Shown here: positions 1 through 7,280 of the stretch, piece after piece
Layout of the letters: each line of letters opens with the position of its first letter
Position numbering within the stretch: position 1 is the stretch's first letter
Assembly: GCA_913046025.1 (NCBI GenBank)
Contig: CAJWRP010000040.1
Coordinates: forward strand, 1 to 10,865
Reading direction: 5' to 3'
Length of the DNA: 10,865 nt
DNA from: an uncultured Chloroflexota bacterium
GTDB taxonomy: Bacteria; Chloroflexota; Dehalococcoidia; SAR202; UBA11138
Translations under genes and position numbers: made by a program
Notes under the pieces: generated by a model
Told to the model about the DNA's origin: nothing
Seen by the model: the letters and a program-made list of their open reading frames with translations, nothing else
Databases searched by the model: none

Positions 1-200
1 GTTACCAGGCTTCTTTGTTGAGGCGTGAGTCCAGAGCGGTTCCACAGATAGCCGAAACAGGCCTCCGATATAATCCGCCACTGGTCAGGGTTAACTGCCA
101 TGATGGCAGCGTTGGGAATGGGGACTCCTTCTGAGTCTACCCGTCCCAGTCCCGCTAACACACCGTAACTGGACAAGAATCGTCCTTCTAATGTTGTCAA
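1..200 (-). CDS. probable carboxymuconolactone decarboxylase-family protein, N-terminal part (runs off the left edge)
   Basis: A minus-strand reading frame is open from a TAG at 242-240 to the window edge; about 66 residues are visible. I chose TTG at 200-198 because AGAAAGGG (213-206) lies 5 nt upstream, a normal ribosome binding site; a GTG at 233-231 is the alternative but has no such site. The visible C-terminal stretch contains GYLWNRSGLTPQQRSLV (about residues 50-66). This resembles the signature of the carboxymuconolactone decarboxylase / AhpD-like family, where an aromatic W, an 'R-x-G-L' and a following 'R-S-L-V' open the core helical domain. The family decarboxylates lactones in aromatic catabolism or acts as a peroxidase, usually in the cytoplasm. 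The catalytic part lies outside the window, so the family call is only moderately safe. It is the most downstream visible gene of the minus-strand cluster. Confidence 0.5.
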   Translation of the reverse strand, partial: MTTLEGRFLSSYGVLAGLGRVDSEGVPIPNAAIMAVNPDQWRIISEACFGYLWNRSGLTPQQRSLV

Positions 201-295
201 AATATCCCTTTCTTGATTTTGAATTAACAGCACACCATTCTACGGGAAGCTGGCCACTATATTAGTGCGGATACGTCGCTTTCGTCGTCGTTAAG

Positions 296-336
296 AATGA
301 CGGGCGTAATACCCGTTTGATTGAATCGCCGTCATT
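296..336. repeat. imperfect inverted repeat with a competing inner hairpin
   Basis: In the gap between the cupin stop (394) and the next gene start (200), 296-306 pairs with 327-336: ten base pairs with one bulged G. An inner hairpin, ACGGG (300-304) with CCCGT (312-316), uses some of the same bases, so the two folds exclude each other. There is no convincing T-run on the minus-strand side, so this is not a textbook intrinsic terminator. It may be an RNA-level control element or a weak terminator after the cupin gene; no experimental support is visible. Confidence 0.35.
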
Positions 337-393
337 AATCAATTCTTCATTTTCGAAATACAGGCTTTGCCGACCCTGCTTTTCGTTGGAATA

Positions 394-1086
394 CTAATCA
401 GTTGTCGGGTTGAAGACAAGCCATGCTGCCTTGTTGTCGCCAATGGCCCGCCACTCGTGGTCTGCGTGAGGCGGAACCAGGACGGCATCACCCTCGGTCA
501 CGGTGTACTCCTTGCCATCCACTATAAGCAGACAGGAACCACTGAGAATGAAGCCCATGTGCTCCCACTCGTGCCCGTGCATTGGGCTATTGTCGTTGCC
601 ACCTAAACAGCGGTGGGCCATGATGTAATTCTGAGCGCCCTGCGGACCGGCTATTACATGCTGCGCCGGCCCCGGCACCAGATCCAGGTCTGCCAGGTTG
701 CTAATGACAGGGACTTCGCCGGTGCCTTCGCCGCCGTCGTTCTGTGCACCGCCGCTCTGGGCCGCGATAAGAGGATTGACCTCGATACGCCTCAGCACGC
801 CGGGGCCACCGCTGTTCAGCGTGTAGTGGTCAATATTAGGCGGTACGTATATGGCGTCTCCAGCCTTGACCGGATACTCCTTACCATCGCATACCAGCGT
901 ACCGGTGCCTTCAATGATGTACACCTCGTGCTCCCACTCGTGAATATGGTGCGGACTGGTCTTACCCGGATCTATCTCCAGATAAGTCATGGTGCAGGTG
1001 GGTGGGTTGTCGTCCAGCCAAACTAGCCTGGCCGAAGTACCATGAGACTCAAACAGTCCCTTATGACTTCTAATTATCGGTTCCAA
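394..1086 (-). CDS. two-domain (bicupin) metal-binding protein
   Basis: A 230-residue protein made of two cupin beta-barrels. The first barrel (about 35-105) has the pattern HHIHEWEHE at 46-54 with His47, His49 and Glu54 as likely metal ligands and His87 in the second motif. The second barrel (about 155-228) repeats the pattern as HGHEWEHM, with His170, His172 and His210, but Met177 occupies the place of the usual Glu. Both barrels share 'DGKEY...GDA...VPP', which points to internal duplication. Bicupins are typically dioxygenases, isomerases or decarboxylases in the cytoplasm; no signal peptide is seen. The start is TTG at 1086-1084, preceded by AAGGAGG only 4 nt upstream, and no in-frame ATG is near. 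The 160-bp gap upstream with repeats suggests its own promoter. Substrate unknown; the neighbourhood suggests ring or organic acid breakdown. Confidence 0.88.
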   Translation of the reverse strand: MEPIIRSHKGLFESHGTSARLVWLDDNPPTCTMTYLEIDPGKTSPHHIHEWEHEVYIIEGTGTLVCDGKEYPVKAGDAIYVPPNIDHYTLNSGGPGVLRRIEVNPLIAAQSGGAQNDGGEGTGEVPVISNLADLDLVPGPAQHVIAGPQGAQNYIMAHRCLGGNDNSPMHGHEWEHMGFILSGSCLLIVDGKEYTVTEGDAVLVPPHADHEWRAIGDNKAAWLVFNPTTD

Positions 1087-1112
1087 CTTCCCTCCTTAGT
1101 TAGTTTTGAATT

Positions 1113-1135
1113 GTTGGCTATCACATGCTGCCAAC
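1113..1135. promoter_or_regulatory. inverted repeat upstream of the cupin gene, possible operator
   Basis: GTTGGC (1113-1118) and GCCAAC (1130-1135) are perfect inverted arms separated by 11 bp, so arm centres are 17 bp apart, about 1.5 helix turns. The repeat lies 27-49 bp upstream of the TTG start of the cupin gene. Read on the minus strand, the first arm contains TTGGCA, a -35-like hexamer, but I see no good -10 partner. It could be a repressor site or chance. Confidence 0.3.
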
Positions 1136-1172
1136 GGATGTTTGAGGTCCGGCTAGTGCCAATTCCCCAATC

Positions 1173-1192
1173 AACCTTTGTTAACCTTTGTT
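1173..1192. repeat. tandem 10-bp direct repeat
   Basis: AACCTTTGTT occurs twice back to back (1173-1182 and 1183-1192), followed by TTT. It sits in the 161-bp gap between the end of the oxidoreductase gene (1248) and the cupin start (1086). A repeat unit of about one helix turn could bring two protein sites onto one DNA face. A replication slippage product is equally possible. Confidence 0.5.
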
Positions 1193-1247
1193 TTTGACCG
1201 TTAGTCCTGAGCCCGTGGGAGACGATTCCTATTCAAGTTCTAGCCAT

Positions 1248-2357
1248 TTATTGAAACGCGGGCAGCACCTCTTTGCCAAAAAGTTCGATAGACTTCTTTA
1301 CCACGTCCCGCTGCATGTGACCGAAAACGTGCTGAGCACAAAACACATCGTGCCCGACCAGCTCCTGCTGCTCTTTCATTTTCCGTATAACTGTATCCGG
1401 GCTACCCACTATGGCGATGCCGTTATCTACCCAGAAGTTGTAGGACTGGCCTCGCTCTCGGAAAACGCGACGTAGCTCCATCTGCTCTTGCGTCGGCTCG
1501 TGGTCGGTATACCGGTTATCCAGCCCTAGCGCCATGCCCGCTTTGGCCATAGCATCTCGACCAGACTCATCGAACTCAGGGTCGGGCTCGCGAGGCAGAA
1601 CCAGGTTGGGCTCAGCCTCCGCCCGGGCCTGCTCATCTGTCTCTGCCACATGAATGTGTCGTGTCAAGAATGTCTTAGGAGCAGGCCCTTGGTGCCCGTG
1701 TGTTTCCCAGAGCTTACGCCAGTTGGCGAACTTCTCGGCCACCACAGGGTCTGTGTCGATATTCTGCGACACGCTGAAATTCATCTTGGCCGCATACTCA
1801 AAACTGGCTGCGCTGTGGGCCGCGAACCAAACTGGAGGGTGCGGGTCCTGATACGGCTTTGGAGTAGTCAACACCTGTGTGAACTGAAAGAAGTCACCCT
1901 CATAAGTCACAGACTGCTCCTTCCAAGCCTGCAAGACTATGTCCAGAACCTCCTCGCTGATCTTGCGGCGCTTCTCGAATGGCACGTTCCAGCGAATGAA
2001 CTCATGAGGCGAAACGCCAGTGCCAGCACCGAACTCAAGCCTACCCCTGGACAGGTGGTCCAGCATCGCCGTGTCCTGCGCCAGCCGGATAGGCTGATGA
2101 AAAGGCAACTGGTAAATCATCATGCCGAAGCGGATTACGCTGGTGGCGCGTGCCAACGCCGTCAGGTAAATATTGGGCGCACTTAGATGACTCAGGGCAG
2201 AGGTCTGGTGCTCGATGGAAAAGTAGTACTCATAGCCCATCTGCTCGGCCTCTTGTGCCGTGCGAATATGATCATCGTACACATCTGCGGCCACGGGCGA
2301 TTCTGCCATGACCGACGGACTAAAAACATCGTAAAGGCCTATTTGCATTTCTCCCAT
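1248..2357 (-). CDS. LLM class (luciferase-like) flavin-dependent oxidoreductase
   Basis: A 369-residue protein of the bacterial luciferase-like TIM-barrel family, which uses reduced FMN or F420 to oxygenate or reduce small organic substrates in the cytoplasm. Visible hallmarks are the early strand with 'IGLYDVF' (6-12), the segment GYEYYFSIEHQ (41-51), 'RLAQDTAMLDHLSRGRLEFGAGTG' split over 91-114, which is the usual flavin-site region, and 'TTPKPYQDPHPPVW' (164-177). Length is normal. The chosen ATG (2357) has GAGAGG about 9 nt upstream; a second ATG three codons on (2348-2346) is also possible. It lies 77 bp after the NHL-protein gene in the same direction, suggesting co-transcription. The family is often a two-component monooxygenase, but no flavin reductase is present in this window. 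The exact substrate cannot be inferred. Confidence 0.93.
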   Translation of the reverse strand: MGEMQIGLYDVFSPSVMAESPVAADVYDDHIRTAQEAEQMGYEYYFSIEHQTSALSHLSAPNIYLTALARATSVIRFGMMIYQLPFHQPIRLAQDTAMLDHLSRGRLEFGAGTGVSPHEFIRWNVPFEKRRKISEEVLDIVLQAWKEQSVTYEGDFFQFTQVLTTPKPYQDPHPPVWFAAHSAASFEYAAKMNFSVSQNIDTDPVVAEKFANWRKLWETHGHQGPAPKTFLTRHIHVAETDEQARAEAEPNLVLPREPDPEFDESGRDAMAKAGMALGLDNRYTDHEPTQEQMELRRVFRERGQSYNFWVDNGIAIVGSPDTVIRKMKEQQELVGHDVFCAQHVFGHMQRDVVKKSIELFGKEVLPAFQ

Positions 2358-2434
2358 GGGAGCGTACCTCTCAATTGACCAACGCGGTACAGCAACTTAC
2401 GAAAACCAAATTTCCCATCGCCAACTATATAAAA

Positions 2435-3307
2435 TCAATTTCGGACGTACTTGTCGACGTTGTGGTATGTGGTCAAGCCAAGGTAAATGTCACAACGTGA
2501 GTCCACCCAGAGGCCGTGGGCATGTCGAACAGGCCACCTGTCAACGATTTCGCCGTCACCGTCTCGAATAGTGAGAGAGTCCGGGTTGTCGTCGTAAGCT
2601 TGCTCGGCAATATAGAAAAAGCCGTCTTTGTCCTGAACCATATTGTTGGGGCCGCCCATACCGGTCCACATGTTGATGAACTCTCCCTCGGCCGTGAAAA
2701 TCTGAATACGCTTATTGGCCCGATCGCAGACGTAGACCCTCTCATCTGCGTCCACCATGATGCTGTGGGGCAACTGGAACTGGCCCGGCTCCGTGTTGCC
2801 AGGAGTTCCCCATGAGTTCTTTAGCTGACCGTCGGCAGAGAACCGGTGGATGCGGCTGTTGCGATATCCATCGGATACGTAGATGTCTCCGGAGGGTCCA
2901 GGCGCCATCTCCGTGGGAAAGTTGAAAGGCCCTGCCGCTCGCGGAACCAACTCGCCTGGAGTCTCGCAACCCGTATCTGAATAGACGCCGCGCTGTCCAA
3001 GAATCTGAACCGGCCTGCCTTCGAGGTCGAACTTAACAGCGACCGAACCTTCTCTGTCAGTGATGTAGATCAGGTCGTTGGTGATCGTCAGGCCATGAGG
3101 CGACTCGACAGCGCCGTTGCCCCACGAGTTCAGAAAGTTGCCATCCTTATCGAAAACCATCATCACCGGGTCCTTACGTTGGAAAACGTAAAGGTTGTCC
3201 TGTGAGTCAGTGGCGACAGAGCTAACTACCCCGAACTCCTCGCCAGCGGGTAGATTGGGAAAGTCCTGTATATATTCGTATGTGTTCTTAGTGCCTACAG
3301 TTGTCAT
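2435..3307 (-). CDS. NHL-repeat six-bladed propeller protein, peptidyl-amidoglycolate-lyase-like
   Basis: A 290-residue beta-propeller composed of NHL-type repeats: 'DSQDNLYVF' (34-42), 'NDLIYITDREGSVAVKF' (77-93), 'SGDIYVSDGYRNSRIHRF' (139-156), 'DERVYVCDRANKRIQIF' (188-204) and 'CDIYLGL' (272-278). The SDGY-NSRI blade, the 'PHSIMVD' after it (180-186), and His71 and His264 (both followed within a residue or so by Gly) match the pattern of the lyase half of peptidylglycine alpha-amidating enzyme, where His residues hold zinc. Bacterial relatives are mostly uncharacterised, so the reaction is inference. There is no signal peptide or membrane segment, so a cytoplasmic role is likely. The ATG start has AGGGGGA about 8 nt upstream. 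It leads the NHL-monooxygenase pair. Confidence 0.85.
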   Translation of the reverse strand: MTTVGTKNTYEYIQDFPNLPAGEEFGVVSSVATDSQDNLYVFQRKDPVMMVFDKDGNFLNSWGNGAVESPHGLTITNDLIYITDREGSVAVKFDLEGRPVQILGQRGVYSDTGCETPGELVPRAAGPFNFPTEMAPGPSGDIYVSDGYRNSRIHRFSADGQLKNSWGTPGNTEPGQFQLPHSIMVDADERVYVCDRANKRIQIFTAEGEFINMWTGMGGPNNMVQDKDGFFYIAEQAYDDNPDSLTIRDGDGEIVDRWPVRHAHGLWVDSRCDIYLGLTTYHNVDKYVRN

Positions 3308-3594
3308 CTATTGTTCCCCCTTAAGAAGGTGTGATTTTAATGAGGTGCCACGGACTTCAGAGCGGCGCTATTAGGTTCTGAAACAAGTGTCCACGAGGTT
3401 GCAGTTTATCCGGGCAATAGATGCTTGGCAAGCGAGACCACATCTACCAGCAACGAAACGAGGAGAGGAGATCAGCTAACGAGAGATGATCAGCTTAGGA
3501 GCCAATCCGAACAGGGCGAGAAGGCTAGGAAAGAAAATGCCTTATTGCTTCAGTTACCCGCCGTCACCTTGGAGAAGGGCCAGTAACGAAGTCA
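3308..3594. other. intergenic gap between the CoA-transferase and NHL-protein genes
   Basis: A 287-bp stretch without a supportable gene on either strand. It contains a direct repeat GATCAGCT at 3470-3477 and 3488-3495 (18 bp apart, start to start) inside a purine-rich run. It should hold the promoter for the NHL-monooxygenase pair on the minus strand, but I see only weak hexamers (TAAAAT-like around 3335). No intrinsic terminator for the upstream CoA-transferase gene is convincing. Confidence 0.5.
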
Positions 3595-4869
3595 TCAATC
3601 GTCCAGGTTAGGCGTGTCACCTGTGATGCCGACGTCCACAAGGCGCTGAACATGACTGGACGGCAGACCTAGTAGCTCTTGCAAGACCTCGCCGCTATGC
3701 TGACCCAAGCGAGGGGATGGGCCAAGCAAACGTCCGGGTGTTTTGGAGAGACGCCAGGCCACTCCGGCGTAGGTCTGTTTTCCTGTATCGGGATGGTCAA
3801 GCTCCTGGAAGAATTCTCTTTCCTCCAAATGCGGATTGCCTAGCAGCTCGCGAGCCTTCAGCACAGGCGACGCAGGAATTCCCTGGGCTTGTAGCAGCTC
3901 AGTTACACCGTCGGCGGTTCGAGCCAAAGTCCATCGGGCTATTATCGCGTCCAGCTCCGAGGCGCTTCGGATCCTTCCGGCCGCAGTGGCATAATTCAGA
4001 TTATCTGCCAAACCTGGGAGACCCATGACCGGACAGAGCCGTGCCCACTCTTCATCATCACGGACCGATATGGCCACCCAGGAGTCTTCTCCATCACAAG
4101 GGTAATTGCCATGAGGAGCCATGCTGCTATCAGCGTTGGCATTGCGCGCAGGAACCTTGCCGCTCATACTGTACTCAATCACATGCTCTGCCATCAGTCC
4201 TATGGACGTCTCCTGCTGCGACAGGTCTACGACCTGCCCCTTGCCTGTCCTGGCTCTATGATGCAGGGCTATTAGTATGGCGCCACACGCCATGTAGCCA
4301 GCATAAGGGTCGGTATGCATGAAGCCCGAGTTCATGGGTGGGCCGCCGGGATAGCCGAGAGCAGATGCTATTCCCGACATCGGTTCAGTGGTACCGCCGT
4401 TACCCATGTAGGCGGAGTACGGACCAGTGCATCCGTACGACGGCATGCGAAGCATCACGATGCTTGGATTCACCTCAGAAAGTACGTCGAATCCCATGCC
4501 AAAATTCGGCATTACCCTGGCAGAGAAATTCTCAGCGATGATATCGGATATGCCTACCAGTTCAAAAAACATGTCCTTGGCTTCCTGGTGATTGAAATCC
4601 AGGGTAATGGCGCGCTTACCTGTGTTGACGGAGTTGTAGGCCGCGTTTCTGTCGAAGGGGCGTTCGCCGGGGATGTTGTCCGGGTAGGTGCCTGAGAGCC
4701 TAGGTGGGTAGCCGCCGCGCCACGGATCAGGCCTGTCCAGAGCCTCAATCTGAATAACCTCTGCTCCCATATCGGCCAGAAGGCGCGTCGTGTATGCACC
4801 GGCCCATGCTTGAGTCAGTACCACCGCGCGAAGGTGTTCCAGAGGAAGCCTGCTCGTACTGCTAGACAA
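3595..4869 (-). CDS. class III CoA-transferase (CaiB/BaiF family), second of an overlapping pair
   Basis: A 424-residue class III CoA-transferase, which moves CoA between carboxylic acids through an aspartyl-CoA intermediate. Signs: N-terminal Rossmann-like segment 'TRLLADMGAEVIQIEA' (28-43), 'NTGKRAITLDF' (82-92), 'IIAENFS' (110-116), 'GCTGPYSAY' (146-154) and HTDPYAG (185-191) with Asp187 as the likely catalytic residue. I prefer the TTG start at 4869-4867: AAGGAG lies 7 nt upstream, and the start overlaps the stop of the preceding CoA-transferase as TTGTCTAG, a coupling arrangement. An ATG 11 codons earlier (4902) would extend it into the neighbour's coding end with no clear binding site and without family-like residues. 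Both paralogues keep the Asp. The pair may form a heteromeric enzyme, as known for BbsEF and SmtAB, but two independent enzymes are possible. Confidence 0.9.
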   Translation of the reverse strand: MSSSTSRLPLEHLRAVVLTQAWAGAYTTRLLADMGAEVIQIEALDRPDPWRGGYPPRLSGTYPDNIPGERPFDRNAAYNSVNTGKRAITLDFNHQEAKDMFFELVGISDIIAENFSARVMPNFGMGFDVLSEVNPSIVMLRMPSYGCTGPYSAYMGNGGTTEPMSGIASALGYPGGPPMNSGFMHTDPYAGYMACGAILIALHHRARTGKGQVVDLSQQETSIGLMAEHVIEYSMSGKVPARNANADSSMAPHGNYPCDGEDSWVAISVRDDEEWARLCPVMGLPGLADNLNYATAAGRIRSASELDAIIARWTLARTADGVTELLQAQGIPASPVLKARELLGNPHLEEREFFQELDHPDTGKQTYAGVAWRLSKTPGRLLGPSPRLGQHSGEVLQELLGLPSSHVQRLVDVGITGDTPNLDD

Positions 4870-6046
4870 TACCTTGCTCCTTCCACCCGCCAAGCTCCGC
4901 ATTGTCGTGTCCTAGCAGCCCGCAGTAGACTTCCTGATTGTCCGACCCGGTTTCCAGCGATATATGGCCAGCCTTCCAGGGCGTCTCGCTCATCAGGAAC
5001 GGCGCACCGGGCATTGTCACCTTGCCCAATACAGGGTCCGTCTGCTCCACGAAGAAGCCCCGTTCCTGCAGGTGAGGATCGATGAGTAGTCTGTCGATTT
5101 CCAGCACCATACCCACGAGAATTCGCAAAGGCGCCAGGCCATGGAATAGCTCTTCCATGGTGTAGCGAGCCAGCCTAGGTTCCAGCAAGGCCTCTAGTGC
5201 AACGATATTCTTGCGCCTGTCCGGTGCCGTCGCAAAGCACTCGTCATCGATTATCTCAGGCTCCTCAAAGAAGAGCCACATGTACTCCCACGTAGCGTCG
5301 TGGCGGACGTTCAGAGAGACGTAGCCATCTTTGCATGGCATGAGTCTGGGGGAGCCTCGCGTAGGGGAACTGCCGGAGTGCATGGCGCCAAGAAACTGAG
5401 GACTGAAGGTGGATAGCGCGGCCTCTTGAGCTGAGACGTCTACGTGCTGACCTTCGCCTGAAACGTCCCGGTAAGCTAACGCGGTCATGGCTCCGAGAAA
5501 CGCTGCTGCCCCTGTCTGGTAGTCGGTCTCGTGGCCCGGCTCTTTGAGCGGCTCCCGGTCGGGATAGCCTGTGACATAGCTTATCCCCGATGCTGCGTTT
5601 ATGGTCAGGTCGGTGGCCTGATACGCCGCCCAAGGACCAGTCTGTCCGAATGGAGTAACCGAAACCAGAATCACACCGGAGTTCCGTCTTTCCAAGTCCT
5701 CGTAGCCTAGTTTCAAAGCATCTAGGTAACCCGGCGAAAAGTTTTCTACGATCAGATCTGCCGATTCGACCAGCTCAGTGAAAAGCGAACGACCTTGCTC
5801 GGCCTCGATATCCAGAGTGACCGGCCTCTTGCCGCCGTTGAGGTACAGAAACATTCCGCCTGCCTGGGCATCCTGCGGGTATTGGCAACCATCGGGAAAG
5901 GGTCCCAGACTTCGAGAGTGGTCTGGGCACTGGGGATGCTCCACTTTGATAACTTCAGCGCCAAAATCGGCCAGCATCTTGGTGCAGTAAGGCCCTGCTA
6001 TTCCGCTGGACAGGTCGATGACGCGCAGATCGGAGAGAGCGCTCAT
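4862..6046 (-). CDS. class III CoA-transferase (CaiB/BaiF family), first of an overlapping pair
   Basis: A 394-residue class III CoA-transferase with typical length. Motifs in order: 'LRVIDLSSGIAGPYCTKMLA' (7-26), 'DFGAEVIKVEHP' (27-38), 'LNGGKRPVTLDI' (69-80), 'LIVENFSPG' (98-106), 'TPFGQTGPW' (131-139), and 'GHETDYQTGA' (171-180) with Asp175 as the predicted nucleophile that carries the CoA. The enzyme likely activates a carboxylic acid by CoA exchange from another acyl-CoA in the cytoplasm, feeding the crotonase encoded just upstream. The ATG start at 6046 has only a weak binding site. The 94-bp spacing from the crotonase gene and the 8-bp overlap with the following paralogue argue for one operon. 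The two CoA-transferases clearly differ in sequence, so they are not a recent duplication. Confidence 0.93.
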   Translation of the reverse strand: MSALSDLRVIDLSSGIAGPYCTKMLADFGAEVIKVEHPQCPDHSRSLGPFPDGCQYPQDAQAGGMFLYLNGGKRPVTLDIEAEQGRSLFTELVESADLIVENFSPGYLDALKLGYEDLERRNSGVILVSVTPFGQTGPWAAYQATDLTINAASGISYVTGYPDREPLKEPGHETDYQTGAAAFLGAMTALAYRDVSGEGQHVDVSAQEAALSTFSPQFLGAMHSGSSPTRGSPRLMPCKDGYVSLNVRHDATWEYMWLFFEEPEIIDDECFATAPDRRKNIVALEALLEPRLARYTMEELFHGLAPLRILVGMVLEIDRLLIDPHLQERGFFVEQTDPVLGKVTMPGAPFLMSETPWKAGHISLETGSDNQEVYCGLLGHDNAELGGWKEQGIV

Positions 6047-6140
6047 CTATACAACCAGGCCATGCAGCGCGTCGCGACCGGCATGCAATATCCAAGAATC
6101 AGATCTGTTGAGGTAGCGTGGGCCAGAGTGCCATCCAAAA

Positions 6141-6977
6141 CTAACCGCGATCGCCGAATTTTTGGTCGCGGTCCTTGGCCCGCTGCGTGCCCTGGCCCAG
6201 ATCGAAAGAATCGCCGCCGTCGCGCTCTCGTCGGAAGGCTATGGACAGGGCATGTGTCTGAAAGGCACCGTTTATACCGTTACGAAAACCCATGGCGTCC
6301 TGCATCTGATTGACCGACGACTTGGACAATCGAAGCGCGAAGGGGTCTTGCAAAGCAATACGCTGTGCCAGAGCCATCGTCTCTTCTTCCAACACGTCCC
6401 TGGCTACGACGCGATTGACCAAACCCAACCTTTCGGCCTCGCGGGCGTCGATCCAGTCGCCGGTGAAGAGGTACTCTTTGGCCTTCCGAAAACCTACTTC
6501 CCAAGGCAGGCTGGCGTACTGCACGTGCGGCCCACCCCACCTGACTGTGCGGTCGCAGAACTGGGCATCTTCGGAGGCGACGATGAGGTCGCAAGCAGTG
6601 GCCAGAATCAGACCGCCCATTATGCAGTAGCCCTGCACCTGAGCAATCGTCGGCTTGGGGAAGTCGCGCCACCTGAGGCTGTTCGCGAAATTCTGGTTGT
6701 GACTTCTGCGGTAGGCACCCGCAATACCTGGGGCGAGAGGCCTCTCTATGCGATCGTCCTTCTCCTGCTGGCTACCGAGGTCATGACCCGCAGAGAAGTG
6801 GTCTCCTGCGCCGGCCACGATAACCACCCGCACGGAGTCGTCTTCCGCGACGCTCATCAGGGCGTCGTCGAACTCCTCCAGCATGATGCGGCTCTGGGCG
6901 TTGCGCGCATCTGGGCGGTTGACAGTGATCTTCATCACGGCGTCGGTCTGTTCCATCAAAACGTCTTGGTATTCCAT
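6141..6977 (-). CDS. enoyl-CoA hydratase/isomerase (crotonase) family protein
   Basis: A 278-residue crotonase-fold protein. The two backbone oxyanion-hole segments are present: 'GDHFSAGHDL' (58-67) and 'GYCIMGGLILATACDLIVAS' (116-135). 'LFTGDWIDAREAERLGLVNR' (170-189) is the usual family helix. At the place of the two catalytic glutamates of classical hydratases the protein reads 'AQFCDRTVRWGG' (138-149) and 'YASLPWEVG' (154-162), so neither Glu is where expected. It may therefore be an isomerase, hydrolase, decarboxylase or lyase of CoA thioesters rather than a standard hydratase. The ATG start has GGAG 7 nt upstream. The charged C-terminal tail (about 250-278) is longer than in many relatives. 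It leads the unit with the two CoA-transferases and probably acts on their product. Confidence 0.92.
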   Translation of the reverse strand: MEYQDVLMEQTDAVMKITVNRPDARNAQSRIMLEEFDDALMSVAEDDSVRVVIVAGAGDHFSAGHDLGSQQEKDDRIERPLAPGIAGAYRRSHNQNFANSLRWRDFPKPTIAQVQGYCIMGGLILATACDLIVASEDAQFCDRTVRWGGPHVQYASLPWEVGFRKAKEYLFTGDWIDAREAERLGLVNRVVARDVLEEETMALAQRIALQDPFALRLSKSSVNQMQDAMGFRNGINGAFQTHALSIAFRRERDGGDSFDLGQGTQRAKDRDQKFGDRG

Positions 6978-7170
6978 TAATATCTCCGCAACAGGTGGTG
7001 ACGATTTGCGGACAACATAGTATCAAAGAATTTTGTATCGAGGGCAGTGGGTTCTTATGACCCACACAAATACGGTTGCGGGCAGGAAGATTTCACTGAT
7101 GAGCACCATCCCAGAACCAGTTGCCTTGAGAAGATACTGAACAATCAATAATTATTCTCCGGCTCAAATG

Positions 7171-7199
7171 ATTTAAATAGCATTACGCTACCTGGACAA
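7171..7199 (-). promoter_or_regulatory. weak sigma-70-type promoter candidate for the crotonase operon
   Basis: On the minus strand TTGTCC (7199-7194) is followed after 17 bp by TTAAAT (7176-7171); each hexamer matches four of six consensus positions. It lies about 195 bp upstream of the crotonase start. This is a guess based on spacing and AT-richness; other weak candidates lie closer to the gene. Confidence 0.18.
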
Positions 7200-7280
7200 T
7201 GAAAAATCTTTGTCAAATGAGTCCACCGTTGACCTGAGGCAAAATACCTCTCACTGTTGCCAAGGAGGTCGCGTACAGTA

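Noticed and set aside
367..1026. Two plus-strand frames opposite the bicupin gene
   Set aside because: Shadows of the cupin frame, with composition untypical of real proteins.
1650..2186. 178-codon plus-strand open frame opposite the flavin oxidoreductase
   Set aside because: Antisense shadow of a well-supported gene; no recognisable domain or good binding site.
3470..3495. Direct repeat GATCAGCT twice, as an operator
   Set aside because: Eight bases only, within a purine-rich stretch and far from the NHL gene start; chance is likely.
6162..6980. 272-codon plus-strand open frame opposite the crotonase gene
   Set aside because: It mirrors the crotonase almost exactly, its translation matches no family I know, and the minus-strand frame has clear family motifs.
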